Notes under the pieces: model-generated | Told to the model about the DNA's origin: nothing | Databases searched by the model: none | Seen by the model: only the letters and a program-made list of their open reading frames with translations | NCBI GenBank assembly: GCA_015179025.1 | Contig: WHUX01000566.1 | Location: forward strand, 1 to 19,229 | DNA: 19,229 bases | Direction of reading: 5' to 3' | Origin: Terfezia claveryi | Lineage: Eukaryota; Ascomycota; Pezizomycetes; Pezizales; Pezizaceae | Program-made: the position numbers and the translations under genes | In this document: piece after piece, positions 8,371 to 16,295 of the stretch | Layout of the letters: each line of letters starts with the position of its first letter | Position numbering within the stretch: the stretch's first letter is position 1

Positions 8371-8464
8371 TCTTTTATAAGAAAGTATCTCGTGTTTAAG
8401 CTAGTATCGCATATAAGACAGTAAATTTAAGGCCCCTCCGACCGCCCGTTCGTGAATAAGACAG
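8371..8464 (+). promoter_or_regulatory. Subterminal direct repeats, right side
   Basis: TATAAGAAAG (about 8373), TATAAGACAG (around 8412) and AATAAGACAG (8455-8464) lie in the same orientation as the left-side copies. Thus they are direct, not mirrored, relative to the element's inverted ends. Confidence 0.45.
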
Positions 8465-8466
8465 CA

Positions 8467-8489
8467 TTCTTACTTGCGAATTAATACGG
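8467..8489 (-). repeat. Right terminal inverted repeat of the pogo-like element
   Basis: This is a perfect inverted match to 7238-7260, followed by TA (8490-8491). Confidence 0.9.
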
Positions 8490-8835
8490 TATCTTGTTAG
8501 GCAGCGGAAGTGGTTCTAGCGAGGCGGCGGCGGCAACGGCAGTGAGCACGGGTGTACAGCAGATCTCTAGTAATAAACCTACTACAGCGGGTGGTAAAAC
8601 GCGAAGTGGATAATAGAACTAGGAGAAGAATAATGCGAGTGAGAACGAGGCGAATTGAAGACTTGCTTGATTGTCGATAAAATACAGGTCCGGAGCGGTG
8701 TCTATATACATGGAATTTCAGGGTAAATGACAAGCGCAGGGATGTGTTAATCGACCAATAAGAATTAAGGAAATGTGCGACGACCGACAACCGGGTGGCA
8801 ACCAGAGTTTGACTCAACCCAACATACGCAAATAA
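8490..8835. other. Unexplained segment between RT and RNase H of LINE B
   Basis: Between the pogo-like element and the last recognisable RT-derived frame I see no LINE motif in any frame. The segment is Arg-codon rich on the minus strand but without a known domain. At its right edge ACATACGCAA (8822-8831) pairs with TTGCGTATGT (8849-8858), and ATGATTGCGTATG is repeated at 8845 and 8870. It may be the variable linker of ORF2 or a further small insertion. Confidence 0.4.
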
Positions 8836-10163
8836 TTAATAATAATGATTGCGTATGTACGAACGTAAGATGATTGCGTATGCGATTGTATGACTCTTAT
8901 GTTCAGCTGAAAAATGGTGGCTTCGGTGATATCGGTGTTTTGGCGGCTGACAGTGTTGGTGGTTGCCGGCGGCGGCGATCCTTTTGCTGGATAGCGGGTG
9001 TACCGGATGTGCGTTCCAACACTTTTCAATGTAGGCTTTTATCTGCCGGTCGCCTGTTCTGACTGCTCTTGCCACCCAACAGCGCTTCATGTCCTCTATC
9101 TTGTCCTGTAAAGGTTCAATATTGGCGATCCATCCTAGTGCTTGGTGGCTCGAGCCGTGATATCCACCTGTGATTCTCTTTAAGGCTTGGTATTCTAAGC
9201 GTTGCATTGGTTGTAGAAGCTGGTCTTGTGGTTTCCATAGTTCTGCCCCCCATGTGAAGATGCTTCGTACGCATCCAGTGTAGAGAGCTCTTAGGGCCTG
9301 CGGACTCATTCCTCCGTTCTGGTTACCTAGAGCGGTTAGCACTCTCAGCACGCTCATAGCTTTGGATGTTCGACCCTTGATATGTCTTTTCCATGAGAAG
9401 TTGCTTGCTATTGTGATGCCTAGCGTCTTTTGGTACTTTGTCTTGCTTTTTGCGTGGAAGTCCAGCCTGGACTCCTTGTTGGGGTCCCACTGGAGTTTGT
9501 CCTCTGCTGCTATTTCCTCTAGTGCGTTGTTGACATCTTTCACTAACTTGTTGTGTTCTGTTGTGCAGAGTCTGCTCGTGATTAGAGGGTTGATATCATC
9601 GACGTATGAAAAGAGCTGGATGGTATGGGATGGGGGAGTCGGTTTCCTTGATGCAGCTGTATGTGTCCTTGTTTCCCTGAAATTTATCTGTTGCTAGGGG
9701 AGTGCCCTCGTTGTTTTATTGAGGGTGTGACCTATATAGATGAGCCATAAGACTGGTGAGAGTGGGCTGCCTTGGGGGGCTCCTTGGTCCATCCGTGCCT
9801 GTCCTCTGGTTTGTCCATCCCAGCTTATAGGGAATGTGCGGGGTTGGAGGAATCTATTAACGAACTGTATGAGCCTCCATGGTATGTTGTGTTCCTGGAG
9901 GATCCGTAGGACCTTATCCGTTCTCGTATTGTTGAAGGCTGAGACTATGTCTTTTCCCAAAAGCGTAGCTTTTCCCCCCTCCTGTATTGCCTTTTCTGCT
10001 GTTGATATTGTCAGCATCATTACATCAATTGCTGACCTACCCTTCCGTGATCCATATTGTAGTGGGTGGAAGAGCTCCGTCATGACTTGGAGTTCATCAG
10101 CAATTAGCTTTTCTGGTAGTTTGCCGACTGTATTAGATAGGACAATTGGTCTCCATCATTGAC
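8836..10163 (-). pseudogene. LINE B ORF2: reverse transcriptase domain
   Basis: One minus-strand frame carries the RT motifs in order: RPIVLSNTVGKLPEKLI, QYGSRKGRSAIDV, motif A (LGKDIVSAFNN), motif B (QGAPQGSPLSPVLWLIYI) and motif C FSYVDDINPLI with the catalytic pair at 9595-9600. Then come the thumb region (SFLGITIASNFSWK-like, WGAELWKPQ, RLEYQALKRITGGYHG) and a basic tail. The only stop inside is TAG at 9694-9696, in a CAGCAACAG-like context, so a single C-to-T change could explain it. The domain copies element RNA into DNA at a nicked target. It is 5'-truncated: fingers motif and endonuclease are missing. The frame ends at 8836 in sequence that may already be foreign. Confidence 0.88.
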
Positions 10164-10177
10164 CTTTCCGCCTCCTT
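10164..10177. repeat. Target-site duplication of LINE B, right copy
   Basis: This matches 5805-5818 exactly. On the minus strand it encodes the KEAER codons of LINE A RNase H, which continue naturally on the other side of B. Confidence 0.85.
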
Positions 10178-10620
10178 ATTGCCTTTGATATCGATGTGTG
10201 AACGAATCCAGGAGATGGAGGTGTCGAAGTAGTTGTTGTCTCGCTCGATCAAGAGCTCCGCTAACTTAGCTTTGATATTGCTTCTGGGAGGCTGGAGGCC
10301 TCGCGAGATGTTGATAGCGGCTGAAATTGCTGATGAGGAATAGCAGGCTGACCATTGAGGTCTCTTTGTGTGCTCTAAGGGAAGGGCTAGAACTCGAGCG
10401 TGATGTTCTGTATCGGCGACTGTTGATTCTGTGCCCAGGTATAAGTATCCCGAGGTCTTGGATTGGAGTTGCCTCTCCTAATATCTTCCGCGTAAAAGGC
10501 TGCGGCGTGGTGTCCTGCCCTTCCTGTGCCACCTGTGTAACAAGCCGATAGCCCTCCTCTAACATGCTCCCTAGTTTAATTACCCACCTGTGCTTGCATT
10601 TGGAATGCATATCTGTAGGT
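10164..10620 (-). pseudogene. LINE A ORF2: RNase H domain
   Basis: Pieces of RNase H appear in changing frames: SKCKHRWVIKLGSMLEEGYR, CYTGGTGRAGHHAAAFYAED (the first Asp is replaced by Gly), STVADTE with the catalytic Glu, and SWIRSHIDIKGNKEAER with the final His region. The same family is seen in LINE B and at 828-1120. At least two frameshifts break it. The domain ends at the LINE B insertion and resumes at 5818. Between 10621 and 10847 the expected RT-to-RNase H linker is present only as unrecognisable sequence with stops. Confidence 0.75.
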
Positions 10621-10847
10621 TCGTAAAGAGTTGTGTGGATCAGGCCGCTAGGGGGTGTATGAGTTACTATTGCCGAGACTATCTAGGGAAGGAAAAGGCT
10701 GAGGGAGTGGCATTATTGAAGGCGGAGGTGATGGCATTGAGGGGGAAGGGTTAGATGAGGAGGATAGCATGGTGTGTATTTGTGGGTTACCTGTTCGTAT
10801 TGCTCATGCTGCCCAGCATGCAGCAATATCATGTAGGTAATTCAGTA

Positions 10848-11057
10848 TCAGAGTTCCACATTGGCAATAAAGCCTAGCATTTCCTTGGAGGTGCCATGGT
10901 ATGCTCCACGTATCTTTAGTAAGGCTTGATATTCTAGCAGCTCTATCTTGGCTAAACGGGGTCTGGCCTGCTCGAAACTGCGGTTTATATAGAGATAGGC
11001 GAGCGGAGAGAACCAAGTGTCCAACGAAAGAAGGTACGAATAGAGAGAGATGGTCAC
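10848..11057 (-). pseudogene. LINE A ORF2: RT thumb fragment
   Basis: The frame contains RLAKIELLEYQALLKIRGAY and HGTSKEMLGFIANVEL, matching RLEYQALKRITGGYHG and ALGWIANIEP of LINE B. Upstream of it (to the right) the sequence is not LINE-like, because an insertion begins near 11010. This fragment links the palm piece at 12117-12570 with the RNase H piece at 10164-10620. Confidence 0.75.
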
Positions 11058-11127
11058 AGCAGAGAGACGAATATGAAGAAGACATTCGAATATGCAGTGA
11101 GTGCATGTATTGTATTGTAGTGAAGAC

Positions 11128-11138
11128 TTGTATGTGAC
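11128..11138. repeat. Target-site duplication of LINE C, left copy
   Basis: TTGTATGTGAC here recurs at 11742-11752, directly outside LINE C. Confidence 0.75.
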
Positions 11139-11741
11139 CTTTTTTTTTTTTTAAAAATACTTGTTACCTACTCCTATGCGGCACCGTTAGGGGGGCACCC
11201 AGAAACCCGGGTGGATTCAAGGTTAAGGCAAGTTAATCTGCCAGAACCACGCAAAATACGTACAAATATGAAGGAATATGAGGCCCCATGTTGTCATTAA
11301 CGGACGAGCCGATGGCCCGCAGGCCTGACTGAGCCTCCCCTCCTAGACTAAAGAACTGTGAAACTCGCGGATAAGAACTGAAATGAATGACCTCCGAAGA
11401 AAGTTGTGACTGGATGAAATGGACTGAAATAACAAAAGGGACTCGTAAAAGTAACTCTCCGACAATTATACTAGGTCAGCTCGTGATATAAGAACTTGAA
11501 AAAGGTTTCCGTAGCCTCATATTCCTCTTCCGCCTCCTTTCTCCATTCCGGCTTGTCAAGCTCTTCCCGACAGCGTTTTTTTCCTAAAAGGTCTCCGGGA
11601 GCGGATCAAAGCGTGGGCAATTGAAGACGATATGTACTACCTACTGTCTCCGATGGATGACCGCAAACGCACTCTGCTGAATCTGCTTTGCCGATGTGAT
11701 AGAGCCAGCTCTTCTGCGGACCTCTGTTTGTACGTATCCAG
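11139..11741 (-). mobile_element. LINE C: short 5'-truncated copy
   Basis: A T run (11140-11152) marks its 3' A tail. The 3' UTR shares with LINEs A and B the boxes CTCCTATGC, GCAAGTTAATC and CCCATG(C/T)TGTCAT. Coding sequence begins only at the last part of ORF2, so about 0.6 kb was copied. An 11-bp duplication flanks it. It sits inside the foreign insertion within LINE A. Confidence 0.8.
11471..11741 (-). pseudogene. LINE C ORF2 C-terminal fragment
   Basis: The frame opens with NWIRTNRGPQKSWLYHIGKA and CVCGHPSET, matching LINE B (WMRTNRGPQKSWLHHIGKA, CACGHPTET). A small insertion at SETVG breaks the knuckle. Another frame then carries EELDKPEWRKEAEEEYEATE and FFKFLYHELT to a TAG at 11471-11473. 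The fragment cannot make a functional protein, having neither RT nor RNase H. Confidence 0.8.
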
Positions 11742-11752
11742 TTGTATGTGAC
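11742..11752. repeat. Target-site duplication of LINE C, right copy
   Basis: TTGTATGTGAC matches 11128-11138 exactly. Confidence 0.75.
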
Positions 11753-11817
11753 TTGGTTATCCCGAACAAGTAGGAATATGAACGAGATATATATACATGT
11801 ATGAACGGACATCTAAA

Positions 11818-12110
11818 GGAGAAGGAGAAGGAGAAGAAGAAGGACATGTCCGTTGCAAGCCGTACAGCTAGGCATGAAGCACACCATATGTGTGAAGAAT
11901 GTCGTGAAGCACGACATATGATGTGCAAGCCGCTGCGAGCCGTATGGCTAGGCAGGAAGCACGCATATGAGTTCGAGCTGTTGCAAGTGGTATAGCATTC
12001 CATGAAGCCACGATATGAGTGCGTGCAAGGTATGAAGCACGCCATATGAGTGCAAGCCGATGCAAGTGGTATAGCAAGGTATGGGCGGAATGAACGACGG
12101 AATGGACGGC
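11818..12110. repeat. Degenerate tandem repeat inside LINE A
   Basis: It starts with a purine-rich run of GAAGGA units (11818-11843). Then irregular copies of a unit follow, with the pieces TGCAAGCC, GTATGGCTAGGCA or GTATAGCA, GAAGCAC and CATATGA, at a spacing of roughly 30-50 bp. Copies differ by substitutions and indels. Reading frames through it are only translations of the repeat. Confidence 0.6.
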
Positions 12111-12116
12111 ATTCTA

Positions 12117-12570
12117 ACACTTTGAACCATAGTTCTGCCCCCCAAAGGAAGATTGGTAGGATGCAGTGTGTGAAAAGTGCTCCCCTTGCTCGAGGAGACA
12201 TGCCTCCATTGCTGTTTCCTAGGCGGATCCGATGAGAACAGACAAAGCCTTCTTGGCCTTCTCTGTTCAGGCTTCAACCTGTGCTTTGAAAGAGAGATGG
12301 CTGTCCACAATCATACCTAGAGTAGTGATCTGCTTGTAGCCGCAGCGGGGGCCTAGCTCTATGTAAGTGGCTGTTCTTGGCTTCATCACATTCCCACCTG
12401 CCCACCTCGACTGATATGACTAGTGCCTCATCTACCTTTTAGACTATTTGCTGGTGTTCCTTCTTAGAGTAGAGGCTTGAGGTGATGATGAGTGGATTGA
12501 CGTCATCTGTTTAACTCAAGAGGGATACGAAGGGTGGTGGTGGTGGAGATGGTGATCTCTGTGGGAAGCC
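12117..12570 (-). pseudogene. LINE A ORF2: RT palm and post-palm fragment
   Basis: The minus strand reads FVSLLS-stop-TDDVNPLIITS, matching FSYVDDINPLITS of LINE B, with the motif C Tyr replaced by a stop (12511-12513). It continues with TLGMIVDSHLSFKAQVEA and then, in another frame, LGNSNGGMSPRARGALFTH and FLWGAELWF. These are the connection motifs after the palm. Upstream (12571 onward) a Pro-rich stretch (SPSPPPPP) occurs where LINE B also has a Pro-rich linker, but RT motifs A and B are not found. Frameshifts and stops make it inactive. Confidence 0.7.
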
Positions 12571-12917
12571 AGGGGGAGGTGTTGGAGTCCCTATATCAAG
12601 GGCTGGGTTCATTGGTGAAGGTGAACCCAAGAGCTCATGATATGGGCCGAATGGGGCAGAGATCCCTTGAGCTTCTCCTGGAACATATCAATGATTAGGT
12701 GGAAAGTCTGGGGTCTCTCCAACATATCTTGTTCCCTTTCAAAGAAGATCAACTCCCCGATATGTAGGAATTCTTCATCCTAGGCTCTCTCATATGTAGT
12801 TGAACTCTTTTGCTAGGTTGGTGTATCGATTGTCTAGTGCTAACAGACCTGCTTCTAATACCTCATGCTTCTCGAGATAGTGAATGGGAAGAAAAGGTTT
12901 GAAAGACACTAGCAAGC
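12571..12917. other. Junction between LINE A and LINE D, no recognised gene
   Basis: The minus strand has a Pro/Ser/Gly-rich frame (PALDIGTPTPPPGFP) near 12540-12640 that may still belong to LINE A, then sequence with stops and no motif. The base composition becomes AT-rich from roughly 12650 to 12900. Confidence 0.4.
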
Positions 12918-15124
12918 ATGAGTAATAAATCAGCAGCAGGCCCCAATAGAATTAGCTACTACTTTATTAAGACTATACTGAAGACTAGACTAGGGGAGGA
13001 GGTAGTTAGGGAGATTGCTAGAAACTTAGAATAAGGGAGAATTCCAATGAACTGGCAGTTCAACAAGGTAGTGATAATCTTCAAGGTAGAGAAAGATCAC
13101 TCTAAAATAAAGGGGTAGAGGCCTATTAACCTAATCAATTGTATTGGTAAGCTTGGAGATAAAGTAGTGGCAGAGTAGCTGTAGGAATCAGGCCTCCTCT
13201 GTAAGTACCAGTTTGGCTCAGTAAAGGGTAGGTTAGCTATGGAGGCCACACTTTGCATATTAACAAGAGCTTAAAGGTATTTAGCAAGAGATAGGATAGT
13301 AGGGTAAGCATTCTAAAATATAAAGGAGAGGTTCCAAAATGTAAAGGAGAAAGATATAGTGTAGGAACTGGAAGTATTAGAGGAAGGGAGAAAGTGGATT
13401 CTCTGGATTAGGAAGTTCTTTCAGGCTAAAGAATTTGACTTAGAATAAAATGGGAAAATAAGAGGTAAGAGCAAGATAAATCTAGAATTGCTACAAGGGT
13501 TTCTACTATTACTAGTGATATTCCTAATATAGATGATACCAATTATCTAGAGGATAGAGAGGAAGATCAGAAAGGTAGTACCCTTCAATAATAAACTACC
13601 TTTATATATTAATAACCTGCATTTCAATATATAAATATAGAAACAAGATAAGGCAAGTAGGTCTGACATGAATGAGATTCTAGAAAAGGTAGATGAAGCA
13701 GTCTAGAGAGTAGTAGAGGAGTACTACTTGTTGCTAGAAAACTCCAAGTATAAGAGAATAGTACTAAGACAGAAAAAGAGAAGAAAAAAAGAGGAAGTTA
13801 AATAGGTGAAATAAGTAGAGTTTATTATAGATGAGAGCCTAATATTCATAGAGTATTAGAGAAATAGGATAGCTAAGGTGAGAAAGTTGCTAGGCTAGCT
13901 GGAGGGGCTAAGAAACTCCAATTGGGGTATGAGTACTATTAGTTGGAGAGCAGCCTATATGGGTATGATAAGAGCAGTGGCTCTATGGAGGGCAGAACTC
14001 ACCTAGAGAGAGTAAAAGGACTGGGAAGAGAAGTTCAAAACACTCTAATACTAGATACTTAAGAAATACATTAATGCCACCTATAGCTTCAAGAGAGATT
14101 TAGTAAGCTAAATTGTGGCCATGGAAATACTGAGGATGGTGTTAGATATAATGCAGGCTAGGATAATGTATAAGATAATAAAAGATCTAAGTATACTAGG
14201 AGATCTCTAGTACAAGGATACATGGAGGAATAGAGAAGGAAAGAGAGTCTAGGATGACTTCAGTAAGCTATACTAGCTAAAAGATGAATTTACCTCAGTG
14301 ATATTAGCTATCCAAAGCAAGATAAGCTACTTAAAGGAGGAAGGCAATGAAAAGATAAGCCTGAAAGGGCGATCCCTAATTATTAATATCCCAATAGTAG
14401 ACTTCAAGCTAACTAAAGAGGATAAGCCAGACAAATAGGTAAGGAAGATTGATGCCATTAAAGAGGATGCAGTTATTGTTTATATAGATAGAAGTATGGG
14501 GGAGGATAGGTAAGTAGGAGAAGGTTGGTGCTTAAAGGAGGAGAAAATATAGGGGTATATAGGTCTAGGAAGAAGGACCATGGTATGAGATAGAGAGGTG
14601 GCAGGTATTGAGAAAGCCCTAGCAGTAGCACTACTAGAGTAGAGAGTCCTGATGCTAATAGACTCACAAGCAGCAGTTGCAGCAATCAAGAATGAAGGCA
14701 AGAGAGGTAAAGTGAGGACAGCCAACCTAGTAAGCATTTGCCAGGCATTAAAGGTAAGGCAGGTGGCTCTAGGTGAGGGGTCAGTCAGACTTAGATGGGT
14801 AAAAGCCTATATAGGTATACCTAGCAATGAATAAGCAGATAGCCTCATCAAATCAAGAATAGAGGAGTTGAACCTCCCTCAAATTATAGAGAGAGGCCTA
14901 AAGCAAGAATAGAGAAGAATGTGGGAGAAGAATAGAAAGATACTTAGGGCTGGAATGGGAAGGGTAGTTAGGTGAGGAAGCAGCACAAGAGTTAACTACA
15001 TTTAATGCAGAACAGGTAAAGGGAACTTACAATCCTGGTATGCTAAACTGAATGATACAGTTGACTCTACTTACTAGAAGTATAGGGAATAGGCAGAAAC
15101 AAGTAGACATATAGCCTTGTCCTA
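12918..15124 (+). pseudogene. LINE D ORF2: RT, RNase H and knuckle, in one stop-riddled frame
   Basis: One frame (starting ATG 12918) holds SNKSAAGPNRISYYFIK, MNWQFNKVVIIFKVEKD, RPINLINCIGKLGDKVV and QFGSVKGRLAMEAT, the RT finger and pre-motif A signatures. Motif B reads LLQGFLLLL where LPQGSPLSP is usual, and motif C reads YINN (13605-13616) where YVDD is usual. RNase H follows: VYIDRSMG, REVAGIEKALA, LIDSQAAVAAIK, and KAYIGIPSNE-stop-AD with Tyr for the usual His. The knuckle has Tyr at its three Cys places (15072, 15081, 15123) and keeps His. Stops are nearly all TAG or TAA, often where Trp or Gln is conserved; I read one TGA (14586). No frameshift is seen in 2.2 kb. Confidence 0.82.
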
Positions 15125-15413
15125 TAGGTACCAGGAAAGCATACATCAGCAAGAAAAAAGTGGCATCGGGACGCCAGGTGGTGTCTCCAGGAGACAGGGT
15201 TGTCTCTGGTGTCTTTTGTGTCTTTTATGTCTCCTAGGTGTCTCCTGAGTGTCTCCCATGTGTCTCCCAATGTCTCCCAGTATCTCCTGGAGACACTGGG
15301 AGACATTCTGCCAATCGTGGAGACACACCTTGTCTCCAGTGGCAATACTGTCTCTAGAGACACTAGAGACAAACTATTTTCTTTCCTGATGTAGGTAAAA
15401 GGTAAAGTACCTA
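15125..15413. mobile_element. GTCTC-rich inverted-repeat element (MITE-like)
   Basis: TAGGTAC at 15125-15131 is mirrored by GTACCTA at 15407-15413, and ACATCAG.AAGAAAA near 15143 is mirrored near 15378-15393, giving imperfect inverted ends of about 35-45 bp. The core (15180-15372) holds nine GTCTC and six GAGAC motifs, often as GTGTCTCC, including the perfect 10-bp pair GTCTCCCAGT/ACTGGGAGAC. It has no coding sequence; reading frames here are translations of the repeat. It separates LINE D's knuckle from its C-terminal tail, so it is an insertion. Exact ends and a target duplication are uncertain. Confidence 0.55.
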
Positions 15414-15660
15414 GGAAGAGGTGGATGATAGAAAAAGGTGGGCAAAGAAGGTGAAGGATAGGGGGAAGGTAGCCATAGTGGATTTAGCAGAAATCTTCTT
15501 TACTAACCTGAACCTGATATGAGTAGGGGGTTCAAGGATCAGGAATAGGGGAGGGCTAAGATGGAGCATAGTAGAGGAGGTCATTTTATTTGGGGATGGG
15601 CCCATAGGGGGTATAGTGAGGGAGGGAAGGGGTTATTTTAGTTGTATTTCTTTAGCTTGA
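15414..15660 (+). pseudogene. Probable LINE D ORF2 C-terminal tail
   Basis: After the inverted-repeat element one frame reads VDDRKRWAKKVKDRGKVAI, VDLAEIFFTNLNLI and RNRGGLRWSIVEEVILFGD with a single TGA-type stop near 15517 and another at 15658. The length and charged, aromatic make-up fit the tail that follows the knuckle in Tad-like ORF2. No motif proves it. Confidence 0.4.
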
Positions 15661-15910
15661 AAGGCAAGGCATTTATGCAGTCTATTGTTTTATAGATATA
15701 CCAAAGCTTTTAAAATGAGGAAATGGGGCCGTTTCATAGCTTTAGGCTCTACAGATGAACAGACTTCAAAAAAAACAAAAAAAAGAATAGTCAGAGTTAG
15801 AATATGGAATAAAATCTCATATCTGAAAATATGCTGTCCTCCATATCTTTGTCTTTCTCCTTCGATAGATCTAGGAGGTATGAACTGGTTCAGAGATAAA
15901 AGATGAGGGA
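15661..15910. other. AT-rich spacer with a short open frame
   Basis: A 73-codon plus frame (ATG 15685 to TGA 15904) has no recognised motif, and no poly(A) marks the end of LINE D. I see nothing else supportable here. Confidence 0.35.
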
Positions 15911-16295
15911 ATGCTGCAGTATTTCCAATAGTAGCATATGACCAATAGGTATTTGTATCTAACAATAATACAATGCCTGACCACACCTAACTATATACTA
16001 ATTAGATCATATAAGCAGAAAGTGTAAGAAACCATGCAGTGGTCGCACTGCAGTATATACAGAGGAGAAGAGATGTGTATATATGGCAATAATACTAACT
16101 TATATAGAAGGGCAGATAACATTAGCTTAAATATATGAATAATAGTAATAAGTATACTAATTACAAGAAATAGTAACATTAATAAAAACTTTTGTTCTTC
16201 AGTGTTCTTGCCTGATCTGGCCTTACCTTTCACCCTTGATCTAGTCTTGCCCTTCATATCCCGCTTCCTACTAAGCTGACAATTATTCTTCAACA
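15911..16295 (-). repeat. Probable 3' LTR of the Ty1/copia element (left edge uncertain)
   Basis: On the minus strand the copia coding region is followed by a purine tract (AAAGGAGGG, about 16296-16304) and immediately by TGTTGAAGAATAATTGTC, as in a polypurine tract followed by a TGTTG-type LTR start. The right edge at 16295 is therefore well supported. I could not find the matching CA end on the left, and no second LTR is present to compare, so 15911 is a placeholder. Confidence 0.5.

Larger units (their letters stand above)
7238..8489 (+). mobile_element. pogo-like DNA transposon, internally deleted
   Basis: A 1252-bp element has perfect 23-bp terminal inverted repeats (outer bases CCGTATTAATTCGCAAGT) flanked on both sides by TA, the target duplication of the Tc1/mariner/pogo superfamily. 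Inside is a single plus-strand gene with one intron that encodes the N-terminal helix-turn-helix and the C-terminal tail of a pogo-type transposase, while the DDE catalytic core is missing. Direct repeats of (A/T)TAAGACAG lie near both ends. It inserted into LINE B between the RT and RNase H regions. It should be mobile only if a full-length relative supplies transposase. Confidence 0.85.
5819..10163 (-). mobile_element. LINE B: 5'-truncated Tad1-like retrotransposon inside LINE A
   Basis: The 3' end is a T run (5817-5837, the A tail of the minus strand) and the 5' end lies inside the RT domain at 10163, so the copy is 5'-truncated, as is usual for target-primed reverse transcription. Perfect 14-bp target duplications flank it. 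It carries RT motifs (10163-8836), RNase H and a CCHC knuckle (7232-6186), and a 3' UTR (6185-5819). A pogo-like element (7238-8489) and an unexplained segment (8490-8835) separate RT from RNase H. It is better preserved than A: one stop (TAG at 9694) and one homopolymer frameshift are the main lesions seen. Confidence 0.9.
4981..12570 (-). mobile_element. LINE A: old Tad1-like retrotransposon, split by nested insertions
   Basis: Reading leftwards on the minus strand, pieces appear in the right order for one ORF2: RT palm and post-palm (12570-12117), RT thumb (11057-10848), RNase H (10620-10164), CCHC tail (5818-5370), then a 3' UTR ending in an A tail (T run 4981-4988). Between them lie LINE C with a tandem repeat (about 11010-12115) and LINE B (5819-10163). 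Removing B joins the codons of SHIDIKGNKEAER to LATFASALGQIS, a natural RNase H C terminus, which shows the two halves were one element. A carries many frameshifts and is dead. Its 5' end and any endonuclease domain are not recognisable. Confidence 0.8.
12918..15700 (+). mobile_element. LINE D: RIP-damaged LINE on the plus strand
   Basis: A plus-strand LINE ORF2 with RT, RNase H and zinc knuckle runs from 12918 to about 15124, is interrupted by an inverted-repeat element (15125-15413), and resumes to about 15660. It is AT-rich and full of TAG and TAA stops without indels, the pattern expected of repeat-induced point mutation. The 5' part (ORF1, endonuclease, first RT motifs) is not visible. 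It faces LINE A head to head. Its RNase H and knuckle spacing (C-x2-C) differ from A-C, so it is another LINE family. Confidence 0.8.

Noticed and set aside
11641..12310. Minus frames of 120 and 186 codons rich in Cys, His and Ser
   Set aside because: Most of their length translates the degenerate tandem repeat; only the ends are LINE-derived, so they are not a new Cys-rich protein.
15067..15394. Open frames on both strands of 60-101 codons
   Set aside because: They are translations of the GTCTC repeat core; repeats without TAG/TAA leave frames open by chance.
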